Below are positions 17,671 through 27,948 of a stretch of 64,000 bases of DNA, one piece after another; positions within the stretch are counted from its first letter, which is position 1, and each line of letters begins with the position of its first letter. The position numbers and the translations under genes were made by a program. This stretch comes from Oxalobacteraceae bacterium AB_14. Its GTDB lineage: Bacteria; Pseudomonadota; Gammaproteobacteria; Burkholderiales; Burkholderiaceae_D. The stretch covers positions 2,111,818 to 2,175,817 of the forward strand of contig KB906725.1 of assembly GCA_000381565.1 (NCBI GenBank), in the 5' to 3' direction. The notes under the pieces were generated by a model. It was not told the DNA's origin, ran no database searches, and saw nothing but the letters and a program-made list of their open reading frames with translations.

Positions 17671-17765
17671 CGTCATTCCCGCGCAGGCGGGAATCCATAC
17701 TGAGCTAGCGTTCTATGGGGGAAGTCCAGGCAGTGCCTGGACTTCCGCTTTCGCTTGGATGACGG
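17671..17765. repeat. REPIN-like pair of inverted REP hairpins
   Basis: Between tyrA and aroA. The left arm GTCATTCCCGCGCAGGCGGGAAT (17673-17695) forms a short hairpin. The right arm, TTCCGCTTTCGCTTGGATGACGG, is a degenerate inverted version ending at 17765. Between them GGAAGTCCAGGC/GCCTGGACTTCC (17720-17746) forms a 12-bp stem with loop AGT. The same family occurs in cleaner form at 47912-47994. Confidence 0.8.
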
Positions 17766-17793
17766 TTTTGGGGCAGCCGCATAAGGAAACAGC

Positions 17794-19107
17794 ATGACCC
17801 ACGAATATATCGACCTGCAAACGGTCGCGCAGGTGCAGGGCGCGGTGCGCCTGCCCGGCTCCAAATCCATCTCCAACCGCATCCTGCTGTTGTCGGCGCT
17901 GTCGCAGGGCGACGTCGCCATCGTCGACCTGCTGGCCTCGGACGACACCGCCGTCATGCTGGCCGCGCTGCGCTCGCTGGGCGTGCAATGGACCGAAGAG
18001 CAAACCGCCACCGGCACCATCCACCACGTCAAGGGCGTGGCCGGCGTGCTGCCGAACAAATCGGCCGACCTCTTCATGGGCAACGCCGGCACCGCGATCC
18101 GTCCGCTGACCGCCGCGCTGGCCGTGATCGGCGGCGACTACACGCTGCACGGCGTGCCGCGCATGCACGAGCGCCCGATCGGCGACCTGGTCGACGCCCT
18201 CAACGCCGCCGGCACCGACGTCGAATACACCGGCAATCCCGGCTTCCCGCCGCTGCACATCAAGCAGGGCAAGATCCACGCGCGGCGCCTGTCGGTGCGC
18301 GGCGACGTGTCGAGCCAGTTCCTGACCGCGCTGCTGATGGTGGCGCCGCTGATGGCGCGCGAGCACGCGATCAGCATCGACGTGGTCGGCGAACTGATCT
18401 CCAAGCCCTACATCGAAATCACGCTCAACCTGATCCGCCGCTTCGGCGTGACGGTCGAGCAGAACGGCTGGCAGTCGTTCACCATCCAGCCCGGCCAGGT
18501 CTACCAGTCGCCGGGCACCATCCACGTCGAAGGCGACGCCTCGTCGGCCTCCTACTTCCTGGCGGCCGGCGCGATCGCCGGCGGCCCGGTGCGGGTCGAA
18601 GGCGTGGGCAAGGACAGCATCCAGGGCGACGTGCGCTTCGCCGCCGCGCTGGAGCAGATGGGCGTGCAGATCACCATGGGCGACAACTGGATCGAAGCCA
18701 GATCGAACGGCGTGCTGAAAGCCATCGACGCCGACTTCAACCACATCCCCGACGCCGCGATGACCATCGCCATCGCCGCGCTGTACGCCGACGGCACCAG
18801 CACGCTGCGCAACATCGCCAGCTGGCGCGTCAAGGAAACCGACCGCATCGCCGCCATGGCCACCGAGTTGCGCAAGGTCGGCGCGATCGTCGAGGAGGGC
18901 GCCGACTACATCAAGGTCACGCCGCCGGCCGTCATCACGCCTGCTACCATCGACACCTACGACGACCACCGCATGGCGATGTGCTTCTCGCTGGTGTCGC
19001 TGGACGGCGCCGCGCGCAAGGGCAATGTCATGCGCATCAACGATCCCAAGTGCGTGGGCAAGACCTTCCCCGAGTATTTCGCCGCCTTCGCAGCGATAGC
19101 AAAATGA
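17794..19107 (+). CDS. aroA: 3-phosphoshikimate 1-carboxyvinyltransferase (EPSP synthase)
   Basis: A 437-residue enzyme joining phosphoenolpyruvate to shikimate-3-phosphate, the sixth step of the shikimate pathway. [10 protein letters not shown] (about 24-33) carries the substrate-binding Lys and Ser. [12 protein letters not shown] (about 93-104) has Ala in the class I position. [15 protein letters not shown] and [11 protein letters not shown] are in the C-terminal half. AGGAAACAGC precedes the ATG. It is monofunctional here, with cmk as a separate gene after 13 bp; in some relatives the two are fused. Confidence 0.97.
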   Translation: MTHEYIDLQTVAQVQGAVRLPGSKSISNRILLLSALSQGDVAIVDLLASDDTAVMLAALRSLGVQWTEEQTATGTIHHVKGVAGVLPNKSADLFMGNAGTAIRPLTAALAVIGGDYTLHGVPRMHERPIGDLVDALNAAGTDVEYTGNPGFPPLHIKQGKIHARRLSVRGDVSSQFLTALLMVAPLMAREHAISIDVVGELISKPYIEITLNLIRRFGVTVEQNGWQSFTIQPGQVYQSPGTIHVEGDASSASYFLAAGAIAGGPVRVEGVGKDSIQGDVRFAAALEQMGVQITMGDNWIEARSNGVLKAIDADFNHIPDAAMTIAIAALYADGTSTLRNIASWRVKETDRIAAMATELRKVGAIVEEGADYIKVTPPAVITPATIDTYDDHRMAMCFSLVSLDGAARKGNVMRINDPKCVGKTFPEYFAAFAAIAK

Positions 19108-19120
19108 ATAAGTGAACTAA

Positions 19121-19789
19121 ATGGCAACTTCCCCAATTCCAGTCATCGCCATCGACGGCCCTACCGCATCCGGCAAGGGCACTGTCGCGCACCGCGTCGC
19201 CGATAAGCTCGGCTTCCACTACCTGGATTCGGGCGCCCTGTACCGCCTGACGGCGCTGTCGGCCCTGCGCCGCGGCACCGACCTGAGCGACGAACACGCC
19301 CTGGCCAAGCTGGCCGAGCACCTGCAGTGCAGCTTCCAGGGCGGCGACATCATCCTGTCGCACGAAAACGTCACCGAGGCCATCCGTGCCGAAGAGGTCG
19401 GCAACACCGCTTCAAAAATAGCAACATTCCACGCCGTGCGCCACGCGCTGCTGGGGCTGCAGCTGGGCTTCCGCAAGGCGCCGGGCGTGGTGGCCGACGG
19501 CCGCGACATGGGTTCGGTGATCTTCCCGAACGCCGTGCTGAAGGTATTTTTGACCGCCAGCGTGGCGGCGCGCGCGGAACGTCGCTATAAGCAATTGATT
19601 GACAAAGGAATTTCTGCTAGTATGGAAGACCTACTGATGGATTTGCAGGCGCGTGACGACCGGGATACAAACCGGGCCATCGCGCCGCTGGTCCCCGCAG
19701 AGGGGGCGCATGTGCTCGACACCTCGAATTTGACCGCTGACGAAGCGGTCGCCCAGGTGTTGCAGTGGTATGCGGCCATCGGTAAATAG
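19121..19789 (+). CDS. cmk: Cytidylate kinase
   Basis: A 222-residue P-loop nucleoside monophosphate kinase making CDP and dCDP from CMP and dCMP. The Walker A motif GPTASGKGT is at residues 12-20, with LDSGALYR (substrate binding), [13 protein letters not shown] and the lid arginines near [13 protein letters not shown]. It lies upstream of rpsA, a conserved pairing in many Proteobacteria. Confidence 0.97.
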   Translation: MATSPIPVIAIDGPTASGKGTVAHRVADKLGFHYLDSGALYRLTALSALRRGTDLSDEHALAKLAEHLQCSFQGGDIILSHENVTEAIRAEEVGNTASKIATFHAVRHALLGLQLGFRKAPGVVADGRDMGSVIFPNAVLKVFLTASVAARAERRYKQLIDKGISASMEDLLMDLQARDDRDTNRAIAPLVPAEGAHVLDTSNLTADEAVAQVLQWYAAIGK

Positions 19790-19884
19790 CTGGTGTTGCG
19801 GTCGCTCTGATGTCCGCAACGTTTATCAACCCTAACCCAACTGAAGTCGCATTCGCGAGCCTTGTTGGTAACCTGGAAGTTACA

Positions 19885-21573
19885 ATGTCTAATATGGAAA
19901 GTTTTGCAGCCCTCTTCGAAGAATCCCTGTCGCGTCAAGACATGCGTTCGGGCGAAGTGATCTCGGCTGAAGTCGTTCGTCTGGATCACAACTTCGTGAT
20001 CGTCAACGCCGGCCTGAAATCGGAAGCATTCATCCCAGTTGAAGAATTCAAGAACGACCACGGCGAACTGGAAGTCAAAGTAGGCGACTTCGTTTCCGTG
20101 GCGATCGAATCGCTCGAAAACGGTTTCGGCGATACCATCCTGTCGCGCGACAAGGCCAAGCGTCTGGCTTCGTGGCTGGCACTGGAAAAAGCCATGGAAT
20201 CGGGCGAAATCGTCGTCGGTACCGTCAATGGTAAAGTCAAGGGCGGCCTGACCGTTCTGACCAACGGCATCCGCGCGTTCCTGCCAGGCTCCCTGGTTGA
20301 CACCCGTCCAGTGAAAGACACCACCCCATTCGAAGGCAAGACCCTCGAATTCAAAGTGATCAAGCTGGATCGCAAGCGTAACAACGTGGTTCTGTCCCGC
20401 CGCGCCGTCATCGAAGCTTCGATGGGCGAAGAGCGTCAGAAACTGATGGAAACCCTGAAAGAAGGCACCGTGGTTACCGGCGTCGTCAAAAATATCACCG
20501 ACTACGGCGCGTTCGTGGATCTGGGCGGTATCGACGGCCTGCTGCACATCACCGACCTGGCATGGCGTCGTGTGCGTCACCCATCGGAAGTGCTGACCGT
20601 TGGCCAGGAAATCACCGCGAAAGTACTGAAGTACGATCAAGAGAAGAACCGTGTGTCCCTGGGCGTCAAGCAACTGGGCGACGATCCTTGGACCGGTCTG
20701 TCCCGTCGTTACCCACAGAGCACCCGTCTGTTCGGTAAAGTCACCAACCTGACCGACTACGGCGCGTTCGTTGAAGTCGAGCAGGGCATCGAAGGCCTGG
20801 TACACGTTTCCGAAATGGACTGGACCAACAAAAACGTCGCGCCAAACAAAGTTGTCCAGCTGGGCGACGAAGTTGAAGTGATGGTACTGGAAATCGACGA
20901 AGAGCGTCGCCGTATTTCGCTGGGCATGAAGCAGTGCAAAGCGAATCCATGGGATGACTTCGGCGTGACCCACAAGAAGGGCGATAAAGTCCGTGGCGCG
21001 ATCAAATCGATCACCGACTTCGGCGTGTTCATCGGCCTGGCCGGCAACATCGACGGCCTGGTGCACCTGTCCGACCTGTCCTGGACCGAAACCGGCGAAG
21101 AAGCCGTGCGTCGCTTCAAGAAAGGTGACGAACTGGAAGCCATCGTTCTGGCCATCGACGTTGAGCGCGAGCGCGTTTCCCTGGGCGTCAAGCAACTGGA
21201 AGGCGATCCATTCAACAACTTCGCAGCCATGAACGACAAGGGCGCGCTGGTCACCGGCACCGTTAAATCGGTTGAGCCTAAAGGCGCCGTGATCCAACTG
21301 TCCGAAGAAGTTGAAGGCTACCTGCGTGCCTCCGAAATCTCCCGCGACCGCGTGGAAGATGCCGGTACCCACCTGAAGGTTGGCGATTCCGTTGAAGCCC
21401 TGGTCATCAACATCGATCGCAAAGCGCGCAGCATCCAGCTGTCGATCAAAGCGAAAGACAACGTCGAGACCCAGGAAGCCATGCAGAAGATGGCAGCGAC
21501 CGACAACAACGCAGCTTCGGGCACCACCAGCCTGGGCGCGCTGTTGAAAGCCAAGTTCGATAACAAGAACTAA
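19885..21573 (+). CDS. rpsA: 30S ribosomal protein S1
   Basis: A 562-residue protein of six S1 RNA-binding repeats (about 25-90, 110-175, 195-265, 280-350, 367-437 and 454-525) that brings mRNA to the 30S subunit. ATG 19885 ([17 protein letters not shown]) follows GGAAG and fits the usual S1 start; the in-frame ATG at 19810 would add 25 unlikely residues. The codons are strongly biased towards highly expressed usage. A 7-bp hairpin, GTTGCGG/CCGCAAC (19795-19820), lies in the leader, where E. coli rpsA has structures for autogenous control. Confidence 0.97.
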   Translation: MSNMESFAALFEESLSRQDMRSGEVISAEVVRLDHNFVIVNAGLKSEAFIPVEEFKNDHGELEVKVGDFVSVAIESLENGFGDTILSRDKAKRLASWLALEKAMESGEIVVGTVNGKVKGGLTVLTNGIRAFLPGSLVDTRPVKDTTPFEGKTLEFKVIKLDRKRNNVVLSRRAVIEASMGEERQKLMETLKEGTVVTGVVKNITDYGAFVDLGGIDGLLHITDLAWRRVRHPSEVLTVGQEITAKVLKYDQEKNRVSLGVKQLGDDPWTGLSRRYPQSTRLFGKVTNLTDYGAFVEVEQGIEGLVHVSEMDWTNKNVAPNKVVQLGDEVEVMVLEIDEERRRISLGMKQCKANPWDDFGVTHKKGDKVRGAIKSITDFGVFIGLAGNIDGLVHLSDLSWTETGEEAVRRFKKGDELEAIVLAIDVERERVSLGVKQLEGDPFNNFAAMNDKGALVTGTVKSVEPKGAVIQLSEEVEGYLRASEISRDRVEDAGTHLKVGDSVEALVINIDRKARSIQLSIKAKDNVETQEAMQKMAATDNNAASGTTSLGALLKAKFDNKN

Positions 21574-21583
21574 GAACTAGTCG

Positions 21584-21889
21584 ATGACTAAGTCCGAATT
21601 GATCAACCGCCTGGCTGAGCGTTATTCTCAGCTGGTGGCCAAAGATGCGGAGTATGCCGTCAAGACCATACTGGATGCGATGACCAACGCCCTGGCGACC
21701 GGTCAGCGCATCGAGATCCGCGGTTTTGGCAGTTTTGCCCTGAACAGCCGGCCACCGCGTATCGGACGTAATCCGAAGTCGGGCGATAAGGTGATGGTGC
21801 CCGAAAAACGGGTGCCTCACTTCAAGCCGGGCAAGCAATTGCGCGAGCGGGTTGATGCGATGGTTGGGCAACCGATCATTGAGGACTGA
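21584..21889 (+). CDS. ihfB: Integration host factor subunit beta
   Basis: A 101-residue HU/IHF-family DNA-bending protein that pairs with IhfA. It begins [11 protein letters not shown], has [12 protein letters not shown] in the beta-arm base and [14 protein letters not shown] at the arm tip with the intercalating proline region, and ends with a slightly extended tail after RERVD. It lies 10 bp after rpsA, as in E. coli and most betaproteobacteria, and is followed by a terminator. Confidence 0.97.
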   Translation: MTKSELINRLAERYSQLVAKDAEYAVKTILDAMTNALATGQRIEIRGFGSFALNSRPPRIGRNPKSGDKVMVPEKRVPHFKPGKQLRERVDAMVGQPIIED

Positions 21890-21910
21890 AGCGTCTGATA
21901 GTTTGGAACA

Positions 21911-21943
21911 AAAAGCGGCGTCCCCTGGATGCCGCTTTTTTTT
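21911..21943 (+). terminator. Rho-independent terminator of rpsA-ihfB
   Basis: AAAAGCGGC (21911-21919) pairs with GCCGCTTTT (21931-21939), followed by more T. It lies 21 bases after the ihfB stop codon. Confidence 0.85.
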
Positions 21944-21961
21944 ACCCCAAACCGATGGGGG

Positions 21962-21981
21962 CGGACCCCGTACGGGGTCCG
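21962..21981. repeat. Perfect 20-base palindrome
   Basis: CGGACCCCGTACGGGGTCCG lies between the ihfB terminator and lapA. A shorter hairpin of similar composition (CCCCGGACC/GGTCCGGGG) follows gyrA at 12719-12738, suggesting a dispersed intergenic element. It has no T run, so it is not an ordinary terminator. Confidence 0.7.
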
Positions 21982-22063
21982 ACTCCGCGCTGCAGCGGTT
22001 TGCGGGTTTTGGCATCTATGCGATACTTGCGCTCTTAGAACTACTGAACAGGAAACCCGGCTA

Positions 22064-22366
22064 ATGAAATTTATATCCACGATTATTGGATTCGTTCTTT
22101 TCGTCCTGTTTTTTGGCTTTGCCTTGAAGAATACGCAGGAAGTCGATCTGCATTTCTTCCTTCACTATGATCTGCACGGACCACTGGTCCTGATGCTGCT
22201 GGGCTTCTTTGTGGCCGGCGCCTTCCTGGGCGTGTTGGCGCTGACGCCCACCGTGTTCCGCCACCGCCGCGAAACGAACAAGCACAAGACCACGATCACC
22301 ACGCTGCAATCGAGCGCGCTGCAGGCCAACGCCCAGCCGCAGCCGGACAGCATCAACACACAATAA
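22064..22366 (+). CDS. lapA: LapA-family (DUF1049) inner membrane protein
   Basis: A 100-residue protein with two membrane segments (about 4-22 and 40-62) and a charged cytoplasmic tail with RHRRETNKHK. LapA works with LapB in controlling lipopolysaccharide synthesis through FtsH and LpxC. ATG 22064 (MKFISTIIGF) follows AGGAAACCC; a longer frame upstream runs through the terminator and palindrome and is rejected. lapB follows after 23 bp. Confidence 0.9.
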   Translation: MKFISTIIGFVLFVLFFGFALKNTQEVDLHFFLHYDLHGPLVLMLLGFFVAGAFLGVLALTPTVFRHRRETNKHKTTITTLQSSALQANAQPQPDSINTQ

Positions 22367-22389
22367 ACGCACAATAAAAAATACCAAGC

Positions 22390-23565
22390 ATGGAATTCGA
22401 ACTCTGGTGGTTATTGGGGATCCCGGTCTTTTTCGGACTGGGCTGGGTCGCCGCGCGCGTCGACATACGTCAACTGGTGTCGGAATCGCGCACCTTGCCG
22501 CGCGCTTACTTCAAGGGCTTGAACTTCCTGCTCAACGAGCAGCCGGACAAGGCCATCGACGCCTTCATCGAGATCGTCCGCATGGACCCGGAGACGGCCG
22601 ACATGCACTTCGCGCTGGGCAATCTGTTCCGCCGCCGCGGCGAGACCGAGCGCGCCATCCGCGTGCACCAGAACCTGCTGTCGCGTCCCGACCTGCCGCA
22701 GGAGCAGAAGGAACACGCGCAGTACGAGCTGGGCATGGACTACCTGAAGGCCGGCCTGCTGGACCGCGCCGAGGAAACCTTCAACGCCATGGTCAGCGGC
22801 CAGTACGCGGTGCAGGCGCGGCGCGCGCTGCTGGAGATCTTCCAGCGCGAGAAGGAGTGGCCGCGCGCCATCGAGGCGGCGCTGGGCCTGCAGGAATCGG
22901 GCGCCGGTTCGCGCCAGAAGGAAATCGCGCAGTTCTATTGTGAACTGGCGCAGGACGCGCTGGTGCACATGCATCCGGAAGCAGCCTTGCCGTTGCTGGA
23001 TAAATCGTTGCAGGCTGACCGCGTCAACGTGCGCGCCACCATGCTGAGCGGCGACGCCCACCTGGCGCAGGGCGACGTCGAAGGCGCGTTGCTGATCTGG
23101 CGCCGCGTCGAGCAGATCAGCGTGCCGCATACGGCGCTGGTGGCGCAGCGCATGATGGACGCCTACCGCAAGGTCGGCCGTCCGCAAGAGGGCGTCAATC
23201 TGCTCAAATCTTATCTGGAACAGGCTTCGTCGATCGACTTGATCGAGGTAGTCTACAAAGCGGTGCTGGAGTTGGACGGCGTAGATGCCGCCAAGCAACT
23301 GGTCAGCAATGAGCTGCGCCGCACGCCGACGCTGCTGGGCCTGGACAAATTGCTGGAGGCGCGTCTGATGGACGCGCCGGCCAACCTGGTGCCGGAACTG
23401 TCGATGGTGAAGAACCTGGTGCACGGCTATACCCAAAAGCTGGCGCGCTATCAGTGCAGCCACTGCGGTTTCAAGGCGCGCCAGTTCTACTGGCAATGCC
23501 CGGGGTGCAGCCGTTGGGAGACCTATCCGCCGCGCCGCACAGAAGAACTCAACGTCATGAACTAA
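22390..23565 (+). CDS. lapB: Lipopolysaccharide assembly protein B
   Basis: A 391-residue protein: one N-terminal membrane anchor (about 4-20), a run of TPR repeats (about 35-330) and a C-terminal rubredoxin-like knuckle with CSHCGF and CPGC (about 355-375) that should bind iron or zinc. In E. coli LapB (YciM) presents LpxC to the FtsH protease, balancing LPS and phospholipid. Order and length match the family. It is cotranscribed with lapA. Confidence 0.95.
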   Translation: MEFELWWLLGIPVFFGLGWVAARVDIRQLVSESRTLPRAYFKGLNFLLNEQPDKAIDAFIEIVRMDPETADMHFALGNLFRRRGETERAIRVHQNLLSRPDLPQEQKEHAQYELGMDYLKAGLLDRAEETFNAMVSGQYAVQARRALLEIFQREKEWPRAIEAALGLQESGAGSRQKEIAQFYCELAQDALVHMHPEAALPLLDKSLQADRVNVRATMLSGDAHLAQGDVEGALLIWRRVEQISVPHTALVAQRMMDAYRKVGRPQEGVNLLKSYLEQASSIDLIEVVYKAVLELDGVDAAKQLVSNELRRTPTLLGLDKLLEARLMDAPANLVPELSMVKNLVHGYTQKLARYQCSHCGFKARQFYWQCPGCSRWETYPPRRTEELNVMN

Positions 23566-23578
23566 AAAGGGCACCATT

Positions 23579-24946
23579 ATGAAAATTACCATCATCGGCA
23601 CCGGCTATGTGGGCCTCGTCACCGGTGCTTGCCTCGCCGAACTGGGTAACGACGTTTTCTGCCTCGACGTCGACCAGAAGAAAATCGACCTGTTGAATAA
23701 CGGCGCCATCCCCATCCATGAGCCGGGCCTGGAAGAAGTGGTCGCGCGCAACCGCGCCGCCGGCCGCCTGCAATTCTCCACCGACGTCGCCGCCTCGGTG
23801 GCCCACGGCTGCCTGCAGTTCATCGCGGTCGGCACGCCGCCGGACGAAGACGGCTCGGCCGACCTGCAATACGTGCTGGCCGCCGCCAGGAACATCGGCA
23901 AGTACATGACCGAGTTCAAGGTCATCGTCGACAAGTCGACCGTGCCGGTCGGCACCGCCGACCGCGTCAAGGCGGCGGTGCAGGCCGAGCTGGCCACGCG
24001 CGGCAAGGCCTCCAAGTTCTCGGTGGTGTCGAACCCCGAGTTCCTGAAAGAGGGGGCGGCGGTGGAAGACTTCATGCGGCCCGACCGCATCGTCATCGGC
24101 TACGATGGCACACCGGAAGGCGAGAAGGCCTACGGCCTGATGAAAAAACTATACACGCCGTTCAACCGCAACCACGAACGCACCTTCTGGATGGACGTGC
24201 GCTCGGCCGAGTTCACCAAGTACGCGGCCAACGCCATGCTGGCCACCCGCATCTCGTTCATGAACGAACTGGCCAACCTGGCCGACCAGGTGGGCGTCGA
24301 CATCGAAGCGGTGCGCCACGGCATCGGTTCCGATCCGCGCATCGGCCACAGCTTCCTGTACGCCGGCGCCGGCTACGGCGGCTCCTGCTTCCCGAAAGAC
24401 GTGCAGGCGCTGGAACGCACCGCGCGCCAGTACGACCAGGACCTGCTGATCCTGCGCGCGGTGGAGGCGGTCAACGACAAGCAGAAGCTGGTGCTGGGCC
24501 AGAAAGTGGTCAAGCGCTTCGGCGCCGATTTGAGCGGCAAGCACTTCGCCGTCTGGGGCCTGGCCTTCAAGCCGAACACCGACGACATGCGCGAAGCCCC
24601 GGCCCGCGTGCTGATCAAGCAGCTGCTGGACGGCGGTGCGACGGTGGCGGTCTACGACCCGGTCGCGATGACCGAAGCGAAACGCGTGCTGGAGCTGGAC
24701 CTGAGCGCCGGGGAAATGGCGCGCATCCGCTTCGCCAGCACGCCGATGGACACGCTGGCCGCCGCCGAGGCGCTGGTGATCGTCACCGAGTGGAAGGCCT
24801 TCCGCAGCCCGGACTTCGACCGCATCAAGTCGTCGCTGAAGCAGGCCATCATCTTCGACGGCCGCAACCTGTTCGAGCCGCAAGTGATGGCCGAAGCAGG
24901 CTTTGAATACCACGGCATCGGCCGTTCCATCCTGACCCGAGTTTAA
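23579..24946 (+). CDS. ugd: UDP-glucose 6-dehydrogenase
   Basis: A 455-residue enzyme oxidising UDP-glucose to UDP-glucuronate with two NAD. The N-terminal Rossmann motif [15 protein letters not shown] is followed by [12 protein letters not shown]-like substrate contacts (here [13 protein letters not shown]), STVPVGT, the [13 protein letters not shown] helix and catalytic Cys in [10 protein letters not shown] (about 263). The C-terminal UDP-binding domain includes [16 protein letters not shown]. It lies 13 bp after lapB. The product feeds capsule, exopolysaccharide or lipid A modification. Confidence 0.97.
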   Translation: MKITIIGTGYVGLVTGACLAELGNDVFCLDVDQKKIDLLNNGAIPIHEPGLEEVVARNRAAGRLQFSTDVAASVAHGCLQFIAVGTPPDEDGSADLQYVLAAARNIGKYMTEFKVIVDKSTVPVGTADRVKAAVQAELATRGKASKFSVVSNPEFLKEGAAVEDFMRPDRIVIGYDGTPEGEKAYGLMKKLYTPFNRNHERTFWMDVRSAEFTKYAANAMLATRISFMNELANLADQVGVDIEAVRHGIGSDPRIGHSFLYAGAGYGGSCFPKDVQALERTARQYDQDLLILRAVEAVNDKQKLVLGQKVVKRFGADLSGKHFAVWGLAFKPNTDDMREAPARVLIKQLLDGGATVAVYDPVAMTEAKRVLELDLSAGEMARIRFASTPMDTLAAAEALVIVTEWKAFRSPDFDRIKSSLKQAIIFDGRNLFEPQVMAEAGFEYHGIGRSILTRV

Positions 24947-24955
24947 GAGGTTTTT

Positions 24956-25903
24956 GTGAGCACCAACGTCACGACGTATCTAGCACCGGCACTGGATAAA
25001 GTGCGCATCCTGGTAGTGGGCGACATCATGCTGGACCGTTACTGGTTCGGCGATGTCAGCCGCATTTCGCCGGAAGCGCCGGTGCCCATCGTCCGTATCG
25101 AGAAGCGCGAAGCGCGCCTGGGCGGCGCCGCCAATGTGGCGCGCAACGCCGCGGCGCTGGGCGCGTACGCCGGCCTGCTGGGCGTGGTCGGCGCCGACGA
25201 GGCCGGCAATGAAGTGGAGCAGATGCTGCACAGTGGCGGCATCCAGAGCTATTTGAAGCGCGACGACGCCATCTCCACCATCATCAAGCTGCGCGTGATC
25301 GGCCGCCAGCAGCAGATGGTGCGCATCGACTTCGAGGAGGCGCCGACCGACACCGTGCTGCGCGACAAGCTGCTGCAATACAAGGCGCTGCTGCCTGACT
25401 ACGACGTGATCGTGCTGTCGGACTACGCCAAGGGTTCGCTGGTCAACGTGGCCGACATGATCGCCTCGGCGCGCGCCGCCGGCAAGGTGGTGATGGTCGA
25501 CCCCAAAGGCGACGACTTCAGCCGCTACGCCGGCGCCACCGTGCTGACCCCGAACAAATCGGAAATGAAGCGCATCGTCGGCAGCTGGAACAGCGAAGAG
25601 CAACTGAGCGCCAAGGCGCAGCAATTGCGCACCGAGCTGAAACTCGATGCGCTGCTGCTGACCCGCTCGGAAGAGGGCATGACCCTGTACACCGACGGCG
25701 CGCAATTCCACATGCCGGCGCAGGCGCGCGAGGTGTTCGACGTTTCCGGCGCCGGCGACACGGTGATCGCCACCATGGCCGCCATGCTGGGCGCCGGTGT
25801 CGGCTGGAACGAAGCGGTGCAGACCGCCAATCGCGCCGGCGGCATCGTGGTCGGCAAGCTGGGCACGGCGACGGTCACGCGCGAGGAGCTGTTCAACGCC
25901 TGA
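24956..25903 (+). CDS. rfaE1: D-glycero-beta-D-manno-heptose-7-phosphate kinase
   Basis: A 315-residue PfkB-family kinase (the N-terminal domain of HldE) that makes heptose 1,7-bisphosphate for LPS core. GTG start at 24956 after AAGAGG. Motifs are LGGAANVARN, the DFEEAP substrate loop, VDPKGDDFSRY and the catalytic DVSGAGDT (about 262). The adenylyltransferase half (rfaE2) is not fused, as in most betaproteobacteria. The gene is 9 bp after ugd. The epimerase gene hldD, which often follows, is absent here. Confidence 0.94.
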   Translation: MSTNVTTYLAPALDKVRILVVGDIMLDRYWFGDVSRISPEAPVPIVRIEKREARLGGAANVARNAAALGAYAGLLGVVGADEAGNEVEQMLHSGGIQSYLKRDDAISTIIKLRVIGRQQQMVRIDFEEAPTDTVLRDKLLQYKALLPDYDVIVLSDYAKGSLVNVADMIASARAAGKVVMVDPKGDDFSRYAGATVLTPNKSEMKRIVGSWNSEEQLSAKAQQLRTELKLDALLLTRSEEGMTLYTDGAQFHMPAQAREVFDVSGAGDTVIATMAAMLGAGVGWNEAVQTANRAGGIVVGKLGTATVTREELFNA

Positions 25904-26044
25904 TGGCCAATGAGGGCCGGGCTTTGATACTTGTCACAAAAGCTTAGTGAATTATCTGTCAACCGTCGCCGAGGCTGGCCGTTAAGGGTGTTCAAGGCGC
26001 GGCTGTCGCCCTTGCTTATCACCCACCTTCATGGAGATTGAGAC

Positions 26045-26440
26045 ATGTTCAAGAAAATTTTGCTGGCCGTTGCGACCCTGATCGCAACCATGGGCTTCGC
26101 TTTCGCGCAGGTCGACGTCAACAAGGCTGACGCCGCCGCGCTGGACTCGGTCAAGGGCATCGGTCCGGCCAAGTCGAAGGCCATCCTGGAAGAGCGCAAA
26201 AAAGGCGATTTCAAGGATTGGGCGGACTTCGAGAAGCGTGTGAAAGGCATCGGCGAGAAAAGCGCCGTCAAGCTGTCGCAAGCCGGCCTGGTCGTGAACG
26301 GCAAGCCACTGGATGGCGCGCCAGCCGCAGCGGCTCCTGCCGCCAAGGCCACCGCCAAAGCCGACAAGGCCGCAGCGAAAGCCGCCAAGGCCGATAAAGC
26401 CGCCGCCGCGTCCACGCCAGCCGCTGCGCCCGCCAAGTAA
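26045..26440 (+). CDS. ComEA-like helix-hairpin-helix protein
   Basis: A 131-residue precursor. A signal peptide (MFKKILLAVATLIATMGFAFA) is followed by the double HhH DNA-binding domain typical of ComEA (about 22-88), with VDVNKADAAALDSVKGIGPAKS and VKGIGEKSAVKLSQ forming the two hairpins (each shown by its core). A low-complexity Ala/Lys tail (about 95-131) may also contact DNA. ComEA draws incoming DNA into the periplasm during natural transformation; many betaproteobacteria carry such single-domain versions near cysM. Role in competence is inferred. Confidence 0.9.
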   Translation: MFKKILLAVATLIATMGFAFAQVDVNKADAAALDSVKGIGPAKSKAILEERKKGDFKDWADFEKRVKGIGEKSAVKLSQAGLVVNGKPLDGAPAAAAPAAKATAKADKAAAKAAKADKAAAASTPAAAPAK

Positions 26441-26455
26441 TGTATCCCCCTTAAG

Positions 26456-26493
26456 AACGCCGGTCCTGGACATGTGCAGGCCGGCGTTTTTTT
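26456..26493 (+). terminator. Rho-independent terminator of the comEA-like gene
   Basis: AACGCCGG (26456-26463) pairs with CCGGCGTT (26481-26488), with additional CCTG/CAGG pairing inside, followed by seven T. Confidence 0.9.
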
Positions 26494-26571
26494 GTTGATG
26501 ATTTGTTTCCGGGTATAAATCACTCGCAGTTACGTGAGAAGATATTGCGACCATTTCACCGGAGACAGCCA

Positions 26572-27936
26572 ATGCATAAAAATTCGCTCATCTTGTCCGC
26601 CCTGACCGTGCTGGCCGCCGTGCCCGCCGTCGCGGCCACGCCCGACACCACCCGCCACCAGGCCCAGATCGACCAGATCGTGCAGCAGATCTCGCCGGCC
26701 CGCATCGAAGGCTACATCAACAAGCTGGCTGGCTTCCGCACGCGCCACACGATGTCGGATACGGTTTCCGAGACCGAAGGCATCGGCGCTGCGCGGCGCT
26801 GGATCAAGAGCGAGCTGGAACGCTGCGGCGCGGCCCAGGGCGGCCGCCTGCAAGTGGCGTTCGACAGCCACATCGCGCCGGTCTCGGCGCGCATCAGCCG
26901 CCCGACCGAGATCGTCAACGTGGTGGCGACCTTGCCGGGCGCGCAGTCCGCCTCGGTGGACCGGATGTACGTGGTCAGCGGCCACTACGATTCGCGCAAC
27001 ACCGACATCATGGACGCCAAGGGCGACGCGCCCGGCGCCAACGACGACGCCTCCGGCACCGCCGCCGTGATGGAGATGGCCTGCGTGATGGCCAGGTATA
27101 AATTCGACGCCACCCTGGTCTTCATGACGGTGGCGGCGGAAGAGCAGGGCTTGCTGGGCGCGGCGCACTGGGCCGAGCAGGCCAAACAGAAAAACCTGAA
27201 CATCGCCGGCATGTTCACCAACGACATCATCGGCAGCTCGCATGACGAGCACGGCAAGGTCGACAACACGCAAGTGCGCTTGTTCGCCGAAGGCCTGCCG
27301 GTGCAAAAGGAAAACAGCGACGCCGTGCGCAGCTTGATCCAGACCGGCGGCGAGAACGATTCGCTGTCGCGCCAGCTGGCGCGGGCGGTGAAGGAGGCGG
27401 GCGAGCGTTACGTGCCGAAGTTCAAGGTCAGCGTCATCCAGCGCCGCGACCGTTACCTGCGCGGCGGCGACCACATGCCGTTCCTGGAGCGCGGCTACGC
27501 GGCGCTGCGCTTCACCGAGCCGGCCGAGGACTTCAAGCACCAGCACCAGAACATCCGCACCGAGAAGGGCGTGCTGATCGGCGACCTGCCGCAGTACGAC
27601 GACTTCAACTACATCGCCCAGGTGGCGCGGGTCAACGCGGCGGCCCTCTCCTCGCTGTCGCTGGCGCCGGCCGCGCCGGCCAGGGTGCAGGTGCGCACCG
27701 CCAAGCTGCAGAACGATACCGAGCTGTTATGGCAAGCCAACGCCGAGCCGGACCTGGCGGGCTACCGCATCGTCTGGCGCGACACTACGTCGGCCGAATG
27801 GCAGGGCAGCCAGTTCGTCGGCAAGGCCACCGAGTTCACCGTGCCGCTGTCGAAGGACAACTACTACTTCGGCGTGCAAGCGATCGACAACGACGGCAAC
27901 GCCAGCCCGGCCAGCTACCCGACGCCGTTGCGGTGA
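26572..27936 (+). CDS. Secreted M28-family metallopeptidase with C-terminal FN3-like domain
   Basis: A 454-residue precursor beginning MHKNSLILSALTVLAA at ATG 26572 (GGAGAC upstream; a longer frame from 26503 is less likely). A signal peptide ends near AVAA. The M28 core shows the expected two-zinc ligands: GHYDS (His), GANDDASG (bridging Asp), AAEEQGLLG (catalytic and ligand Glu), TNDIIG (Asp) and KHQHQN (His). Residues about 370-454 look like a fibronectin type III fold (LLWQANAEPDLAGYRI, YYFGVQAIDNDGN). Probably a periplasmic or secreted aminopeptidase; substrate unknown. Confidence 0.9.
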   Translation: MHKNSLILSALTVLAAVPAVAATPDTTRHQAQIDQIVQQISPARIEGYINKLAGFRTRHTMSDTVSETEGIGAARRWIKSELERCGAAQGGRLQVAFDSHIAPVSARISRPTEIVNVVATLPGAQSASVDRMYVVSGHYDSRNTDIMDAKGDAPGANDDASGTAAVMEMACVMARYKFDATLVFMTVAAEEQGLLGAAHWAEQAKQKNLNIAGMFTNDIIGSSHDEHGKVDNTQVRLFAEGLPVQKENSDAVRSLIQTGGENDSLSRQLARAVKEAGERYVPKFKVSVIQRRDRYLRGGDHMPFLERGYAALRFTEPAEDFKHQHQNIRTEKGVLIGDLPQYDDFNYIAQVARVNAAALSSLSLAPAAPARVQVRTAKLQNDTELLWQANAEPDLAGYRIVWRDTTSAEWQGSQFVGKATEFTVPLSKDNYYFGVQAIDNDGNASPASYPTPLR

Positions 27937-27948
27937 TACCATGGCGGG

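Noticed and set aside
25932-25938. TGTCACA upstream of the comEA-like gene as a third ECF41 promoter
   Set aside because: Sixteen bases further the sequence is TCTG, not CGTC, so the second half of the motif is missing.
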